Shown piece by piece: positions 1-8,843 of a stretch of DNA of 64,000 nt. Every line of letters begins with the position of its first letter. The first letter of the stretch is position 1. The notes under the pieces are model-generated. The model did not search any database and had not been told where the DNA came from. It saw only the letters and a list, made by a program, of their open reading frames with translations. The position numbers and the translations under genes were made by a program. Source of the stretch: DAOPKN01 sp035391225. Its GTDB lineage: Bacteria > Thermotogota > Thermotogae > MWEM01. The stretch is from the NCBI GenBank assembly GCA_035391225.1, contig DAOPKN010000009.1, forward strand, positions 12,945-76,944, written 5' to 3'.

Positions 1-1
1 G

Positions 2-1777
2 GATATTCGCGTGGTGATCGTGAAACTTGCCGATCGCCTTCACAATATGCAAACGTTGGAATCCTTGTCGGAACACACGCAAATGGAAAAAGCCAAAGAG
101 ACCCTCCAACTCTACGCCCCCCTCGCCAACCAATTGGGGATCTATTGGATCCGCTGGCAATTGGAAGACCTGGCTTTCAAGTTCCTCTACCCCCAGGATT
201 ACAAGACCATCAAGGAGAAGGTGGCTTCCAAGAGGGACATTCGCGAGCAAACCACGCGCAAGTACATCAAGATCCTGGAAGAGAGGTTCCGGGAGCGCAA
301 CATCCATGCAGATGTGAAAGGAAGGGAAAAACACTTCTACAGCATTTGGAGAAAGATGAACTCCAAGTTCAAGAGCTTCGATGAGATTTACGATTTGCTT
401 GGATTGCGCGTGATAACCCACTCCCCCGATGAGGTGTACTTTGCGCTGGGTGCGGTGCACGATTTATGGACCCCGGTCCCTGGCAGAGTCAAGGATTTCG
501 TGGCCATTCCTTTGTCAAATGGATACCGCTCGCTGCATACCACCGTGCATGCCGGCACGGACTTCTTGGAAATCCAAATTCGGGACCGGAAAATGGATTA
601 CACCGATGAATTTGGGTGCATCAACAACCTCCCCGCGAAAGATGCTTCCGGTTTTGCCGTCGCACACTTGGCGTACAAGGAAGGGATTTCACAAAAGGAA
701 TGGAAGCCCTGGCAAAAGAACTTGCTCGAGCTCGGGAAAAATATCCAAGATGGTTTGGTCAGCTTGTCCGAAGCCCATTACGAGTTTGGGTTGGAAGAAG
801 TGTTCGTGTATACCCCAAAGGGAGAAGTGAAGCATCCGCCAAAGGGCTCTACAACGATTGACTTTGCCTACTGCATTCACACGGAGGTAGGGCACCATTA
901 TTCCGGTGCCAAGGTCAATGGCAAAATCGTGCCCATCGAGTACGTCCTTCAAAGCGGGGACACGGTGGAAATCCTGGTGAACAAAAACAGTGCGGGCCCG
1001 AGCCTGGACTGGTTGAAGTTTGCACGTTCCTCCAGCGCGCGCGCGAAAATCCGCAAGTTCTTTCGGGAAAAGGGTTCCCAGGAGTTGCTGGAAAAGGGTA
1101 AGGAGATCCTCCGAAAGGCTTCCAAGAAACTGCATAAATCCATGGACGAAATCCTATCCGCGGAAGCTTTCGCCCAGATGGTTTCCCGGGATAACCCGCT
1201 ACAGGGAAAGGATCTGTTGATGCGCCTCGGGGAGGGGGAATTTGGCCCGGAGGATATCGTTGCGCTCTTCCAGGAAGAAAAACCCGATGAGCCCCTGGTG
1301 CTTCCCACGGGGAAAAAAATCCATGGCTTTGGGAGCACCGTTCGGGTAAACGGGGAATCGGGAATCGATGTGCGGATCGCCAAATGCTGTTCCCCGCTTC
1401 CCGGGGAAGAAATCGTGGGGATCTTGAGCCCAAGGGGGATAACCGTTCACCATGTGAACTGCCCGCACGTGAAGAAAATCGAGCAAGGGCAATTGGTTTC
1501 TGTTGCATGGGGGGAGGAGGATACCCAATCCTACCTCGCCCATTTCCTGGTGGAAACCGCCGAAAAAGGGGAAAAGGTGCTCAAGAATATCGTGAACTAT
1601 GCCAAGGAAAGGAACTTGGGCATCGATGAGATCGCGACCAAGTTCAACCGCTGGGAGGAATCGGTGTACCGGATAAGCTTGAAAGTGACTTCCGAAAAGC
1701 AATTGCAAAATGTTTTGGAAGCCATACGAAAAATGCAGGGCATCGTGAGCGTGGCTCGTGTTCGGGGGAAAAAGTGA
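2..1777 (+). CDS. rel: (p)ppGpp synthetase/hydrolase Rel (5' end outside window)
   Basis: Bifunctional RelA/SpoT-type enzyme that makes and degrades the stringent-response alarmone (p)ppGpp in the cytoplasm. The reading frame is open to the window edge, so the start and most of the HD hydrolase domain lie outside. The first visible part is the end of the HD domain (VKLADRLHNMQTL). The synthetase domain follows (GLRVI, NGYRSLHTTV, EIQIR), then a TGS domain (VFVYTPKGE), a conserved Cys/His segment (CCSPLPGEEIVG) and a C-terminal ACT domain. The segment after EIQIR departs from the usual EYGIAAHW. The stop overlaps dtd by four bases. The family call is secure; whether both activities persist cannot be judged from the fragment. 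Confidence 0.95.
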   Translation, partial: DIRVVIVKLADRLHNMQTLESLSEHTQMEKAKETLQLYAPLANQLGIYWIRWQLEDLAFKFLYPQDYKTIKEKVASKRDIREQTTRKYIKILEERFRERNIHADVKGREKHFYSIWRKMNSKFKSFDEIYDLLGLRVITHSPDEVYFALGAVHDLWTPVPGRVKDFVAIPLSNGYRSLHTTVHAGTDFLEIQIRDRKMDYTDEFGCINNLPAKDASGFAVAHLAYKEGISQKEWKPWQKNLLELGKNIQDGLVSLSEAHYEFGLEEVFVYTPKGEVKHPPKGSTTIDFAYCIHTEVGHHYSGAKVNGKIVPIEYVLQSGDTVEILVNKNSAGPSLDWLKFARSSSARAKIRKFFREKGSQELLEKGKEILRKASKKLHKSMDEILSAEAFAQMVSRDNPLQGKDLLMRLGEGEFGPEDIVALFQEEKPDEPLVLPTGKKIHGFGSTVRVNGESGIDVRIAKCCSPLPGEEIVGILSPRGITVHHVNCPHVKKIEQGQLVSVAWGEEDTQSYLAHFLVETAEKGEKVLKNIVNYAKERNLGIDEIATKFNRWEESVYRISLKVTSEKQLQNVLEAIRKMQGIVSVARVRGKK

Positions 1778-2223
1778 AGGCGGTGGTTCAAAGAGTGCGC
1801 CATGCTTGCGTCTCGGTGGGTGGCGAACGTATCGCCCAAATCGGAGCGGGAATGGTGGTATTACTGGGCGTGGCAGAGGGTGATTCCGAGAAACAAGCGC
1901 GCTGGATGGCCGACAAGCTCGCCTCTTTGCGCTTTTTCGAGGACGAGCAGGGAAAGATGAACCTTTCCATCCAGGAGACGGGTGGGAGTGCGTTGTGCAT
2001 CTCTCAGTTTACCCTTTTGGGAGCCTGTCGAAAAGGGCGAAGGCCTTCTTTTTCCGCCGCTGCTTCCCCCGATTTGGCGGAACCACTGTACGATACGTTT
2101 TGCGAGCTGCTGCAGGAAAGGGGGATCGGGGTTTTTCGGGGGATTTTCGGTGCCCACATGCAAGTGGAGTTGTGCAATGATGGGCCCGTAACCTTGATCG
2201 TGGATACCCCGGATGGGCTTTGA
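1774..2223 (+). CDS. dtd: D-aminoacyl-tRNA deacylase
   Basis: Hydrolyses D-amino acids mischarged onto tRNA, and Gly from tRNA-Ala, as translational proofreading. The 149-residue length is normal for the family. The two signature motifs are present: SQFTLLG in the middle and NDGPVT near the C-terminus, the Gly-cisPro motif that selects D-substrates. The GTG start lies in a GTGA overlap with the rel stop, so the genes are probably translationally coupled. The rel-dtd pair is a common bacterial arrangement. Confidence 0.95.
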   Translation: MKAVVQRVRHACVSVGGERIAQIGAGMVVLLGVAEGDSEKQARWMADKLASLRFFEDEQGKMNLSIQETGGSALCISQFTLLGACRKGRRPSFSAAASPDLAEPLYDTFCELLQERGIGVFRGIFGAHMQVELCNDGPVTLIVDTPDGL

Positions 2224-2768
2224 ATTCCCTGTTGCTCCACGTTTGTTGCGCCCCGGATGCGACAACCGCCTTTCGGAGACTGGCTGCCCGTTTTCGTATC
2301 GTGGGTTTTTTCTTCAATCCCAACATTTTTCCCAAAAGGGAATACGAGCTGCGCTGGGCAAGCGTGGAGGTTCTCAGCCAGCGTTGGATGTTTCCCGTGA
2401 TGGATGGAGGATATGCGTATCCCAGTTGGGAAAAGAAGATGCGCGGGTTGGAAGCGCTTCCGGAAAACGGTGCGCGTTGCCGGAAATGCATTTTCCTGAA
2501 CTTGGAACAGACTGCCATCGAAGCGAAGGCTCTTGGGTTCGATGCGTTTTCCACCAGCCTCACGACCAGCCCCAAAAAAGACGTTTCTTGGATTCAATCG
2601 GCGGGGGAAGCAGCGGGAAAACGGATCGGTATCCCCTTCGTGTTCGAGGTTTTCCGAAAAAAGAACGGTTTTCTGCAAAGCTTGGAGGATTCGAAGGTGT
2701 TGGGTTTGTACCGCCAGAATTACTGCGGGTGCCAATTCTCCATTCGTTCGGGGGGGAGTGGTAGGTGA
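2220..2768 (+). CDS. queH: Epoxyqueuosine reductase QueH
   Basis: Catalyses the last step of queuosine synthesis in tRNA, reducing epoxyqueuosine. It is the non-cobalamin alternative to QueG. The protein has 182 residues. It shows paired Cys at the N-terminus (LHVCCAPD, C9, C10 and D13), a central CRKC (C87, C90) and a C-terminal YCGC (C169, C171), which together form the metal and Fe-S site. The CCAPD ending with Asp is, as I recall, also seen in the Thermotoga enzyme, so I do not read it as damage. The TTG start overlaps the dtd stop (TTGA). No other queuosine genes are in the window. Confidence 0.88.
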   Translation: MNSLLLHVCCAPDATTAFRRLAARFRIVGFFFNPNIFPKREYELRWASVEVLSQRWMFPVMDGGYAYPSWEKKMRGLEALPENGARCRKCIFLNLEQTAIEAKALGFDAFSTSLTTSPKKDVSWIQSAGEAAGKRIGIPFVFEVFRKKNGFLQSLEDSKVLGLYRQNYCGCQFSIRSGGSGR

Positions 2769-3664
2769 TCCAGCGCTTCCAACTCCCTGTTTGGGTTCCC
2801 CTTGATTTGGATGCCACCTTGGGTTGCGGGCAGACGTTTCGCTGGAAAAAGGTTGCTGACCGCTGGGTGGGGGTGGTGAACCGTCACCCGTTGTCCCTGC
2901 GACATGACCTGCAAAACGGTGTCCTGGAAGTGGAAGCAGAGCAAGGGGTTTTCCTGGGAAAGGATTTGGAGGAAGGGGTTCGATTCTACCTGGGGTTGTC
3001 TGATCCCCTTTCCACGATCTTGGAGAGCACCCAACAGTTTTTTTCACGGAATGGTTTTGCCACCGCGTTGGACCTTTCCGGTATTTTTTCCGAGCACAAG
3101 GGGTTGCGGATCTTGCACCAGGATCCGTTTGAAATGCTTGTCGAGTTTCTTTTATCGACGCAAACATCGATCCCCGCTTTACAGGGCAAGCTGGAGAAGA
3201 TGTGCTCAAAATTTCCGGAAAACAGGTGCGAGTTTCCACGTGGTACGTTGTACCGCTTCCCCACGTGGGAACAACTTTCGCAGCTTCCCGAAAGCGATTT
3301 TCAGCAACTGGGCTTTGGGTACCGCTCGCGTTGGTTAACCGCGTTGCTGCATTCCGTGCACCCACGAGAGTTGGTTTCCGTGCAAGCACTCCCTTTTGGT
3401 GAGAAGCTGGAGTACTTGCTGGGTTTCGAGGGAATTGGGTACAAGGTTGCCAATTGCGTGTTGCTTTTCGGTTTTGGAGAATTTTCTGCATTTCCGGTAG
3501 ATGTATGGATTTCCCGCGTGTTGCAGGAACACTGGCATATCGTCGGGAACCCCGCGGAATTGATGGAATGCGGGCAAAGGTTGTTTGGACCCTACTGTGG
3601 GTATGCGCAGCAATACTTGTTTCACCACTTCCGAAACTCCCGAAAAGGGGGGAAGGCATCTTGA
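2765..3664 (+). CDS. 8-oxoguanine DNA glycosylase/AP lyase, OGG1-type
   Basis: Base-excision repair enzyme of the HhH-GPD superfamily, expected to remove 8-oxoguanine and cut the abasic site. The 299 residues include the OGG N-terminal motif CGQTFRW (21-27), a helix-hairpin-helix with the catalytic Lys227 (FEGIGYKVANC), and the catalytic Asp246 in FPVDVW. The substrate loop reads LLSTQTS rather than the Asn-rich form of many OGG1 proteins, so base preference may differ. AlkA-like glycosylases share the fold, but Lys227 and the N-terminal domain favour OGG. The GTG start overlaps queH by four bases. The stop overlaps the next gene. Confidence 0.85.
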   Translation: MIQRFQLPVWVPLDLDATLGCGQTFRWKKVADRWVGVVNRHPLSLRHDLQNGVLEVEAEQGVFLGKDLEEGVRFYLGLSDPLSTILESTQQFFSRNGFATALDLSGIFSEHKGLRILHQDPFEMLVEFLLSTQTSIPALQGKLEKMCSKFPENRCEFPRGTLYRFPTWEQLSQLPESDFQQLGFGYRSRWLTALLHSVHPRELVSVQALPFGEKLEYLLGFEGIGYKVANCVLLFGFGEFSAFPVDVWISRVLQEHWHIVGNPAELMECGQRLFGPYCGYAQQYLFHHFRNSRKGGKAS

Positions 3665-4095
3665 TAGAGCGGCTCTCTTTCGATTTTTCCTCCAAAGTGG
3701 ATAACATTCGGGTTGTGCGCGCTGCGTTGCGTGCTTTTTTGAAGAATCGCAAGGTCCCGGAAGCGGAAATCTTCGACACCGAGCTTGCCTTGAACGAGGC
3801 GGTGGCGAACGTGATTGAACATACCTACCAGTTTGCGGAGTCGAAGCGCATTTCCATCGATTTTTTCTGGGTGGAGGAAGAAAACACGTTGGAAGTTGTG
3901 ATCCAAGATTTCGGGCAAAAGGTGGAAATGAACCACCTGGTTTCCCGAGATCTCGAAAAGGTTGATGATCACGGGTTGGGGGTGTACTTGATCAAAAGCA
4001 TCATGGATAACATGGAATTCGTGGATGTCCCCGACGAGGTGGGGAATCGCCTTCGCTTGGTCAAGAAGTTTTCTTTGCGCATGGAAGAACCATGA
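3661..4095 (+). CDS. RsbW-like anti-sigma factor / serine kinase (HATPase_c_2)
   Basis: A 144-residue single-domain GHKL ATPase like RsbW and SpoIIAB, which bind sigma factors or phosphorylate STAS antagonists. The N-box is ELALNEAVANVIEH (Glu46 and Asn50 region). A G1-like motif is IQDFG (81-85) and the G2 region is HGLGVYLIKSIMD. The TTG start at 3661 is preceded by a purine-rich ribosome binding site (GGGGGGAAGG) and overlaps the glycosylase stop. The in-frame extension upstream to 3454 lies inside that gene and is unlikely to be used. No sigma factor or STAS protein is adjacent, so its partner is unknown. A second HATPase lies at 6476-7426. Confidence 0.85.
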   Translation: MIERLSFDFSSKVDNIRVVRAALRAFLKNRKVPEAEIFDTELALNEAVANVIEHTYQFAESKRISIDFFWVEEENTLEVVIQDFGQKVEMNHLVSRDLEKVDDHGLGVYLIKSIMDNMEFVDVPDEVGNRLRLVKKFSLRMEEP

Positions 4096-5432
4096 AGACG
4101 GTGCAAATCATCGGGGGAGGATTCGCGGGAACCGAGGCCGCGCTTTTCCTGGCTTCCCGGGGCTACGAGGTTGTGCTGTTCGAGATGCGCCCGGGTACAT
4201 CCACGCCTGTACACCTCACGGCGGATCTGGCGGAGCCGGTCTGTTCCAATTCTTTCAAATCCCTGGAACTGGAGAATGCCTCTGGCTTGCTCAAGGAGGA
4301 ACTGCTGTTGATGGGGTCTTCGCTGGTCCCGCTCGCCATGGAGCAGAGGGTTCCAGCGGGAAAAGCCTTGGCGGTGGATCGCCAGGCATTTTCCCGGGCG
4401 GCTACGCAACTGGCTGAACAGCGTGGCGTGCGTATCCGACGGGAAGAAGTGACCTCTCTTCTGCCTTTTTTGCAAGGGGAGGCCCCGGTTTTGGTGTGCA
4501 CGGGCCCGTTGACCACGGACGGCTTGCTCCAGGAGTTCGGTGCTTTGTGGAACACGGAGAATGCGCATTTTTTCGATGCCATTGCTCCCATCGTGGAAGC
4601 GCAGAGTATCAACCGTTCCCGCTCTTTCTGGATGGACAGGTATGGCACACCCGGTGAAGGGGACTACCTGAATTGCCCCTTGACGGAGCCAGAGTACCGA
4701 TCGTTTTGGGAAGAGGTGGTGGAAGCGCCGGTGGCTCCCGTGGAGGCCTTTGATCGGAAAGACTTGTTCGAGCGTTGCCAACCATTCGAGGAAATCGCCC
4801 GGTCGGGGTTCGATGCACTGCGTTTTGGTCCCATGAAACCCGTGGGGTTGGTCGACCCCGCCACGGGGAAACAACCGTATGCCGTGGTGCAATTGCGCCA
4901 GGACAACCACCAGAAGAATTTTTTTAGCCCGGTTGGATTCCAAACACGCTTGAAATGGGGTGCTCAGAAGAAGGTGCTGCAAATGATCCCCGCGCTTGAG
5001 GAGGTGAACATCGTTCGTTACGGGGTTATGCACAAGAATGTCTACCTGGAAAGCGCCCGCATCTTGGATGCATTTTTCCGGGTGCAACCATGCCTGCTTC
5101 CTCCCCAAGCCCCTCCCGTTTTTTTCGCGGGGCAAATCACGGGCTTGGAGGGGTACGTGGAAAGCATGGCGGGGGGATTGTACGTGGCGCGAAACCTGGA
5201 TCGCTTTTTCCGGGGGCTTCCTCTCGAGCGTTTCCCCGAGGACACGATGTGTGGCGCCCTATTTTCCTACGTGAGCAGTACCCTTCCCTTGAAACCCATG
5301 TATGCCAATTTTGGATTGCTTCCGGATATCTCGGGAAAGAAAAGGGAACGACGCCGGAAGAAGGCCATTCGTGCGCTGGATTCGGTGAGAAGATTTCTGC
5401 AACAGGAGGAAGAAAACGTTGATGCGCTTTGA
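4092..5432 (+). CDS. trmFO: Methylenetetrahydrofolate-tRNA-(uracil-5-)-methyltransferase TrmFO
   Basis: FAD- and folate-dependent enzyme that methylates U54 of tRNA to ribothymidine, taking the methylene group from 5,10-CH2-THF. The 446-residue length is typical. The N-terminal dinucleotide fold reads IIGGGFAGTEAA. The GidA-related signatures are VCSNSFKS, YLNCPL and a late MAGGLYVARN. The ATG lies in an ATGA overlap with the kinase-like gene. Its neighbour thyX uses the same folate one-carbon donor, so the pair joins tRNA and DNA thymine synthesis in one transcript. Confidence 0.95.
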   Translation: MKTVQIIGGGFAGTEAALFLASRGYEVVLFEMRPGTSTPVHLTADLAEPVCSNSFKSLELENASGLLKEELLLMGSSLVPLAMEQRVPAGKALAVDRQAFSRAATQLAEQRGVRIRREEVTSLLPFLQGEAPVLVCTGPLTTDGLLQEFGALWNTENAHFFDAIAPIVEAQSINRSRSFWMDRYGTPGEGDYLNCPLTEPEYRSFWEEVVEAPVAPVEAFDRKDLFERCQPFEEIARSGFDALRFGPMKPVGLVDPATGKQPYAVVQLRQDNHQKNFFSPVGFQTRLKWGAQKKVLQMIPALEEVNIVRYGVMHKNVYLESARILDAFFRVQPCLLPPQAPPVFFAGQITGLEGYVESMAGGLYVARNLDRFFRGLPLERFPEDTMCGALFSYVSSTLPLKPMYANFGLLPDISGKKRERRRKKAIRALDSVRRFLQQEEENVDAL

Positions 5433-6054
5433 GATACTGGACCATGGCTACCTTGAGTTGGTTGACAAAATGGGGGATGATTTCCGGGCGGTGGAAGCAG
5501 CTCGTGTTTCTTTTCAACAAGGTTTGAAGGAGGAAAAGAAAGACAGGGCATTGCTTTTTTTCCTGATGGAGCATGGCCACCTCTCCCCCTTCGAGCACAT
5601 CGTGTTCACCTTTCGGGTGAAAGCTCCGCTGTTCGTGGCCCGCCAATGGTTTCGGCACCGCATCGGTTCCTTCAACGAAATGAGCGGGCGGTATTCGGAA
5701 ATCCAGGAGGAATTCTACCTTCCTTCCGAGATCCGGGGGAGGGGGGGAGAAGCCGAACTGCACACCATGGAAAAAGTGAGCAAGGAGTGTTTCCATGCCT
5801 ACCATGCTTTGCTGGATTCGGGTGTTGCCCGGGAAATGGCGCGCATGATCCTTCCCGTGAATCTCTACACGCAGTGGTTCTGGACGGTGAACGCCCGCAG
5901 CCTCATGAATTTCCTTTGCTTGCGCGCCGATCGTCATGCCCAGTGGGAAATCCAGCAATACGCCCTCGCAGTAGCAAGGGTGTTCCAATCCGTGTGCCCC
6001 GTAACGTATGATGCCTTTGTTTCGCTGGAATATTCCGGCGATCTTTTGGGTTAA
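5422..6054 (+). CDS. thyX: Flavin-dependent thymidylate synthase ThyX
   Basis: Makes dTMP from dUMP with CH2-THF and FAD/NADPH, replacing ThyA. The ThyX signature RHRIGSFNEMSGRYS (residues 78-92) is complete. The length is 210 residues. An AGGAGGA ribosome binding site at 5404-5410 precedes both a TTG at 5419 and the ATG at 5422. I chose the ATG; the TTG has slightly better spacing and would add one residue. The start lies within the 3' end of trmFO. Confidence 0.96.
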   Translation: MRFEILDHGYLELVDKMGDDFRAVEAARVSFQQGLKEEKKDRALLFFLMEHGHLSPFEHIVFTFRVKAPLFVARQWFRHRIGSFNEMSGRYSEIQEEFYLPSEIRGRGGEAELHTMEKVSKECFHAYHALLDSGVAREMARMILPVNLYTQWFWTVNARSLMNFLCLRADRHAQWEIQQYALAVARVFQSVCPVTYDAFVSLEYSGDLLG

Positions 6055-6085
6055 GAACCGGACAATAAACGGGAGAGTGATTGTT

Positions 6086-6439
6086 TTGAATCTTGGAAAA
6101 GTCGTCGAAATCCTGGAGGCCAAGGTCTTTTCGGGCGAGGAAAAGCTGGGCGACCTGGAAATCGAACGGGTTGGTGCCGCGGACATGATGAGTGATGTGC
6201 TTGCGTTCGCGAAACCAGGGATGCTACTTATCACCGGCTTGAACACTCCACAGGTGGTGCGTACCGCGAGCATCGTGGGCATCGCCGCCGTGGTGGTTGT
6301 CCGGAAAAAAACCATACCGGATGAAACCGTGCAAGCGGGAAAAATGTTTGGCATTCCCCTGTTGCATTCTCCGCTGGCGATGTACACGGCTTGCGGAAGG
6401 TTGTACCGGGAATCGTTGAAGGATATCAACTCGTTTTAG
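6086..6439 (+). CDS. DRTGG-domain protein
   Basis: A 117-residue protein that looks like a stand-alone DRTGG domain, a putative ligand-sensing fold also found beside CBS domains and in phosphotransacetylase. The visible core is KPGMLLITG followed by VRTASIVGIAAVVVV and a Gly-Ile-Pro motif. A start at TTG 6086 fits a GGGAG ribosome binding site at 6071-6075. Upstream in-frame starts are badly spaced or lie in thyX. The next gene is a CBS/HATPase protein. In clostridia and Thermotogota such DRTGG/HATPase sets often accompany hydrogenase genes, but none is seen here. The ligand is unknown. Confidence 0.75.
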   Translation: MNLGKVVEILEAKVFSGEEKLGDLEIERVGAADMMSDVLAFAKPGMLLITGLNTPQVVRTASIVGIAAVVVVRKKTIPDETVQAGKMFGIPLLHSPLAMYTACGRLYRESLKDINSF

Positions 6440-6475
6440 TTGCGATCACCCACTCTTTTTGAGGGAGGTACACTG

Positions 6476-7426
6476 TTGAAGCCCACCGTGGATAAGTTAA
6501 TCGACCAAATGCAAAGCTTGTTCAAGGATCTCGTTGCGGGCGATATCATGGTTCCCAACGTGGTCTCCATTTCCCCGGATCGGACAATGGAGCAAGCCAA
6601 GGAGCTGATGCGCCTAAAGAAGATCTCAGGCTTGCCGGTCGTGGATGCCGAAAAATTGGTCGGATTGGTGAGTATCGAAGATATTATCAAGGCACTGGAA
6701 CAACACAAGATCTTGGAAAAAATTGCCCATCACATGAGTTGCCGATTGGTGGTGATTCACCCCGAGGAAAACCTTCCCCAAATCTTTGAAAAGTTTACGC
6801 GCCATGGATTTGGCCGTTTTCCCGTGGTGGATAGTCAGCAGAAGCTTGTGGGGATCATCACCAAAGAGGATATCTTGCGTTCCATCTTGGAGGAGTTCCG
6901 GGTATTGTACGTGCGTGACAAGCGGCGCACGGACGTGTTGGATGGCGATGATGTCCATCGCTCACTGATCACGGGCGAAGAGATCAACAAGCTGGGGGCG
7001 GATTTCGCGTTTGCCGTGGACTACGTCGAAGTGAGCCTTTCGGGAATCGGTGCCGCGCGCTTGAAAGAGTTCTTGCTCTCGAAGAACCTGGGAGAGGAGA
7101 TAGCCCGAAAAGTTGCCATCGCAACCTACGAAGCGGAGACCAACGTGGTGATCCATTCGGGGAGCCCGGGGAACATTTACTGCTTCCTGTACCCCGATTC
7201 GGTGCGGGTGCGGGTGGAAGACCATGGAAAGGGAATCGAAGACCTGGAGATTGCCATGCAGGAAGGCTACTCAACGGCTTCGGACCAGGTGCGCGAAATG
7301 GGATTCGGGGCGGGAATGGGAATTTCCAACATGCGCCGCTATTCGGACAAGATGGTCATGGTGTCGGAAGTGGGCAAAGGCGTTATCCTCGAAATGGAGT
7401 TTTTCCGAACCCAACCCACAGCATGA
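6476..7426 (+). CDS. CBS-pair protein with C-terminal RsbW-like HATPase domain
   Basis: A 316-residue regulatory protein. Two CBS motifs (about 20-75 and 85-138) form a Bateman module that usually binds adenine nucleotides. The C-terminal third is a GHKL ATPase with an intact N-box (YEAETN, 218-223), G1 box DHGKG (249-253) and G2 box GFGAGMG (276-282). It therefore looks able to bind ATP and may act as a nucleotide-gated serine kinase or anti-sigma factor. The start is TTG 6476, seven bases after GGAGG in AGGGAGGT. It follows the DRTGG gene directly and precedes a GH1 gene. No STAS or sigma gene is linked. Confidence 0.85.
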   Translation: MKPTVDKLIDQMQSLFKDLVAGDIMVPNVVSISPDRTMEQAKELMRLKKISGLPVVDAEKLVGLVSIEDIIKALEQHKILEKIAHHMSCRLVVIHPEENLPQIFEKFTRHGFGRFPVVDSQQKLVGIITKEDILRSILEEFRVLYVRDKRRTDVLDGDDVHRSLITGEEINKLGADFAFAVDYVEVSLSGIGAARLKEFLLSKNLGEEIARKVAIATYEAETNVVIHSGSPGNIYCFLYPDSVRVRVEDHGKGIEDLEIAMQEGYSTASDQVREMGFGAGMGISNMRRYSDKMVMVSEVGKGVILEMEFFRTQPTA

Positions 7427-7445
7427 AGAGAAGGGAGAAATGCCA

Positions 7446-8789
7446 ATGAAGTGCAAGGATTTTGGGAAAGATTTCCTTTGGGGTGCCGCGACGGCATCGT
7501 ACCAAATCGAAGGAGCAGATGCGGAACAGGGCAAAGGCCCATCCATTTGGACCGCTTTTTCACACACTCCCGGAAGGACATTTCGCGGGCAGACGGGTGA
7601 CGTTGCGTGTGACCATGTTCACCGCTTGCAGGAGGACCTCGAGTGGATGGAGAAGTTGCATTGCAACACCTATCGCTTTTCGATCAGCTGGCCCCGTGTT
7701 CTTCCGCAAGGCAAAGGAGCCCTTAACGAAGCAGGGATGGATTTTTACCGGCGGCTGGTAGATGGGTTGCTTGCCCGGGGTATCACTCCTTTCGTTACGC
7801 TGTACCACTGGGACCTCCCGTGGGCGCTGCAGGAGAAGATGAGCGGTTGGGAATCGCGGGAACTTCCCTCGTTGTTCGGGGAGTATGCCGAACGGATGTT
7901 TCGCGAACTGGGAGACCGCGTGAAAAATTGGATTACCCTGAACGAGCCGTTTTGTTCCTCCCACGTGAGTTATTTCTTCGGAGAACACGCCCCGGGCGTG
8001 AAGGATCTCAAGCGTTCGCTGCAAGTTGCGCATCACCTTCTGATGGCACATGGCGAGGGGGTATTGCGTTTCCGGGAATGGGTGAAGGGGGGGAAAATTG
8101 GTCTGACAAACGTTTCGAGCCAGGTGGAACCTGCAACGGACGCGGAGCAGGATCGCCAAGCAGCCTTCCTCGTGGACCAGTTCAACAACGGGTGGTTTTT
8201 CCTTCCACCGCTCACCGGGGAATACCCGCGCGAAGCCATGGGAGTACTGGAGCAAATGGGTGTTGCACCACGGGTGGAACCGGGTGACATGGAATTGATC
8301 CATAATCCCCCGGATTTTTGGGGAATCAACTATTACTCGCGCAACCGCGTGCGTTTCGACCCTTCCGCGCCGTTGCAATTTGCCTTGGAACCGGGAGATT
8401 TGCCCCGTACGGAAATGGGGTGGGAAATTTACCCCTTTGGGCTGCAGGCTTTCCTGGAGAAGGCCCATCGCGAGTACGGTGGTCTTGACCAATACATCAC
8501 GGAAAACGGGATGGCCGATAAGGACGTTCTGGAAAATGGAAAAGTGGAAGATATCGCCCGCATCGAGTACCTGAAAACGCACTTTGCCGCGGCGTACCGC
8601 GCCATGCAAAACGGGGTGCCGCTGAAAGGCTATTTCATTTGGTCACTCATGGACAACTTCGAGTGGGCACATGGGTTCAGCAAGCGGTTTGGGTTGCTGT
8701 ACGTGGATTACGAAAACAAGCAGCAACGTATTCCCAAGGCCAGTTTTTCTTGGTTCTCCCATTTCTTGCGCAATGAAAGAGAGTTGTAA
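7446..8789 (+). CDS. GH1 beta-glucosidase/beta-glycosidase
   Basis: Retaining beta-glycosidase of family GH1, expected to cleave cellobiose and related beta-linked disaccharides in the cytoplasm. The 447-residue length is standard. Catalytic residues are Glu167 in TLNEP (acid/base) and Glu353 in ITENG (nucleophile). The N-terminus FLWGAATASYQIEG is typical, and no signal peptide is seen. ATG 7446 is chosen because it sits eight bases after the AAGGGAG site; the in-frame ATG at 7440 is too close. The substrate cannot be fixed from sequence: beta-glucosidase, beta-galactosidase and beta-fucosidase activities overlap in this family. Confidence 0.93.
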   Translation: MKCKDFGKDFLWGAATASYQIEGADAEQGKGPSIWTAFSHTPGRTFRGQTGDVACDHVHRLQEDLEWMEKLHCNTYRFSISWPRVLPQGKGALNEAGMDFYRRLVDGLLARGITPFVTLYHWDLPWALQEKMSGWESRELPSLFGEYAERMFRELGDRVKNWITLNEPFCSSHVSYFFGEHAPGVKDLKRSLQVAHHLLMAHGEGVLRFREWVKGGKIGLTNVSSQVEPATDAEQDRQAAFLVDQFNNGWFFLPPLTGEYPREAMGVLEQMGVAPRVEPGDMELIHNPPDFWGINYYSRNRVRFDPSAPLQFALEPGDLPRTEMGWEIYPFGLQAFLEKAHREYGGLDQYITENGMADKDVLENGKVEDIARIEYLKTHFAAAYRAMQNGVPLKGYFIWSLMDNFEWAHGFSKRFGLLYVDYENKQQRIPKASFSWFSHFLRNEREL

Positions 8790-8843
8790 TTTGGCATTCT
8801 TGCGGGAAAGAAATTCGTCTTTGCATTGAGGAGGTGGATGGAA

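Noticed and set aside
2220..2768. QueH inactivated by CCAPD in place of CCAPC
   Set aside because: All other Cys motifs are intact, and Asp at this place is, as I recall, found in the characterised Thermotoga enzyme.
2004..3779. A long open frame on the minus strand across dtd, queH and the DNA glycosylase (591 codons)
   Set aside because: It is antisense to three recognisable genes, has low-complexity composition and no known motif. Codon bias in this genome leaves few antisense stops.
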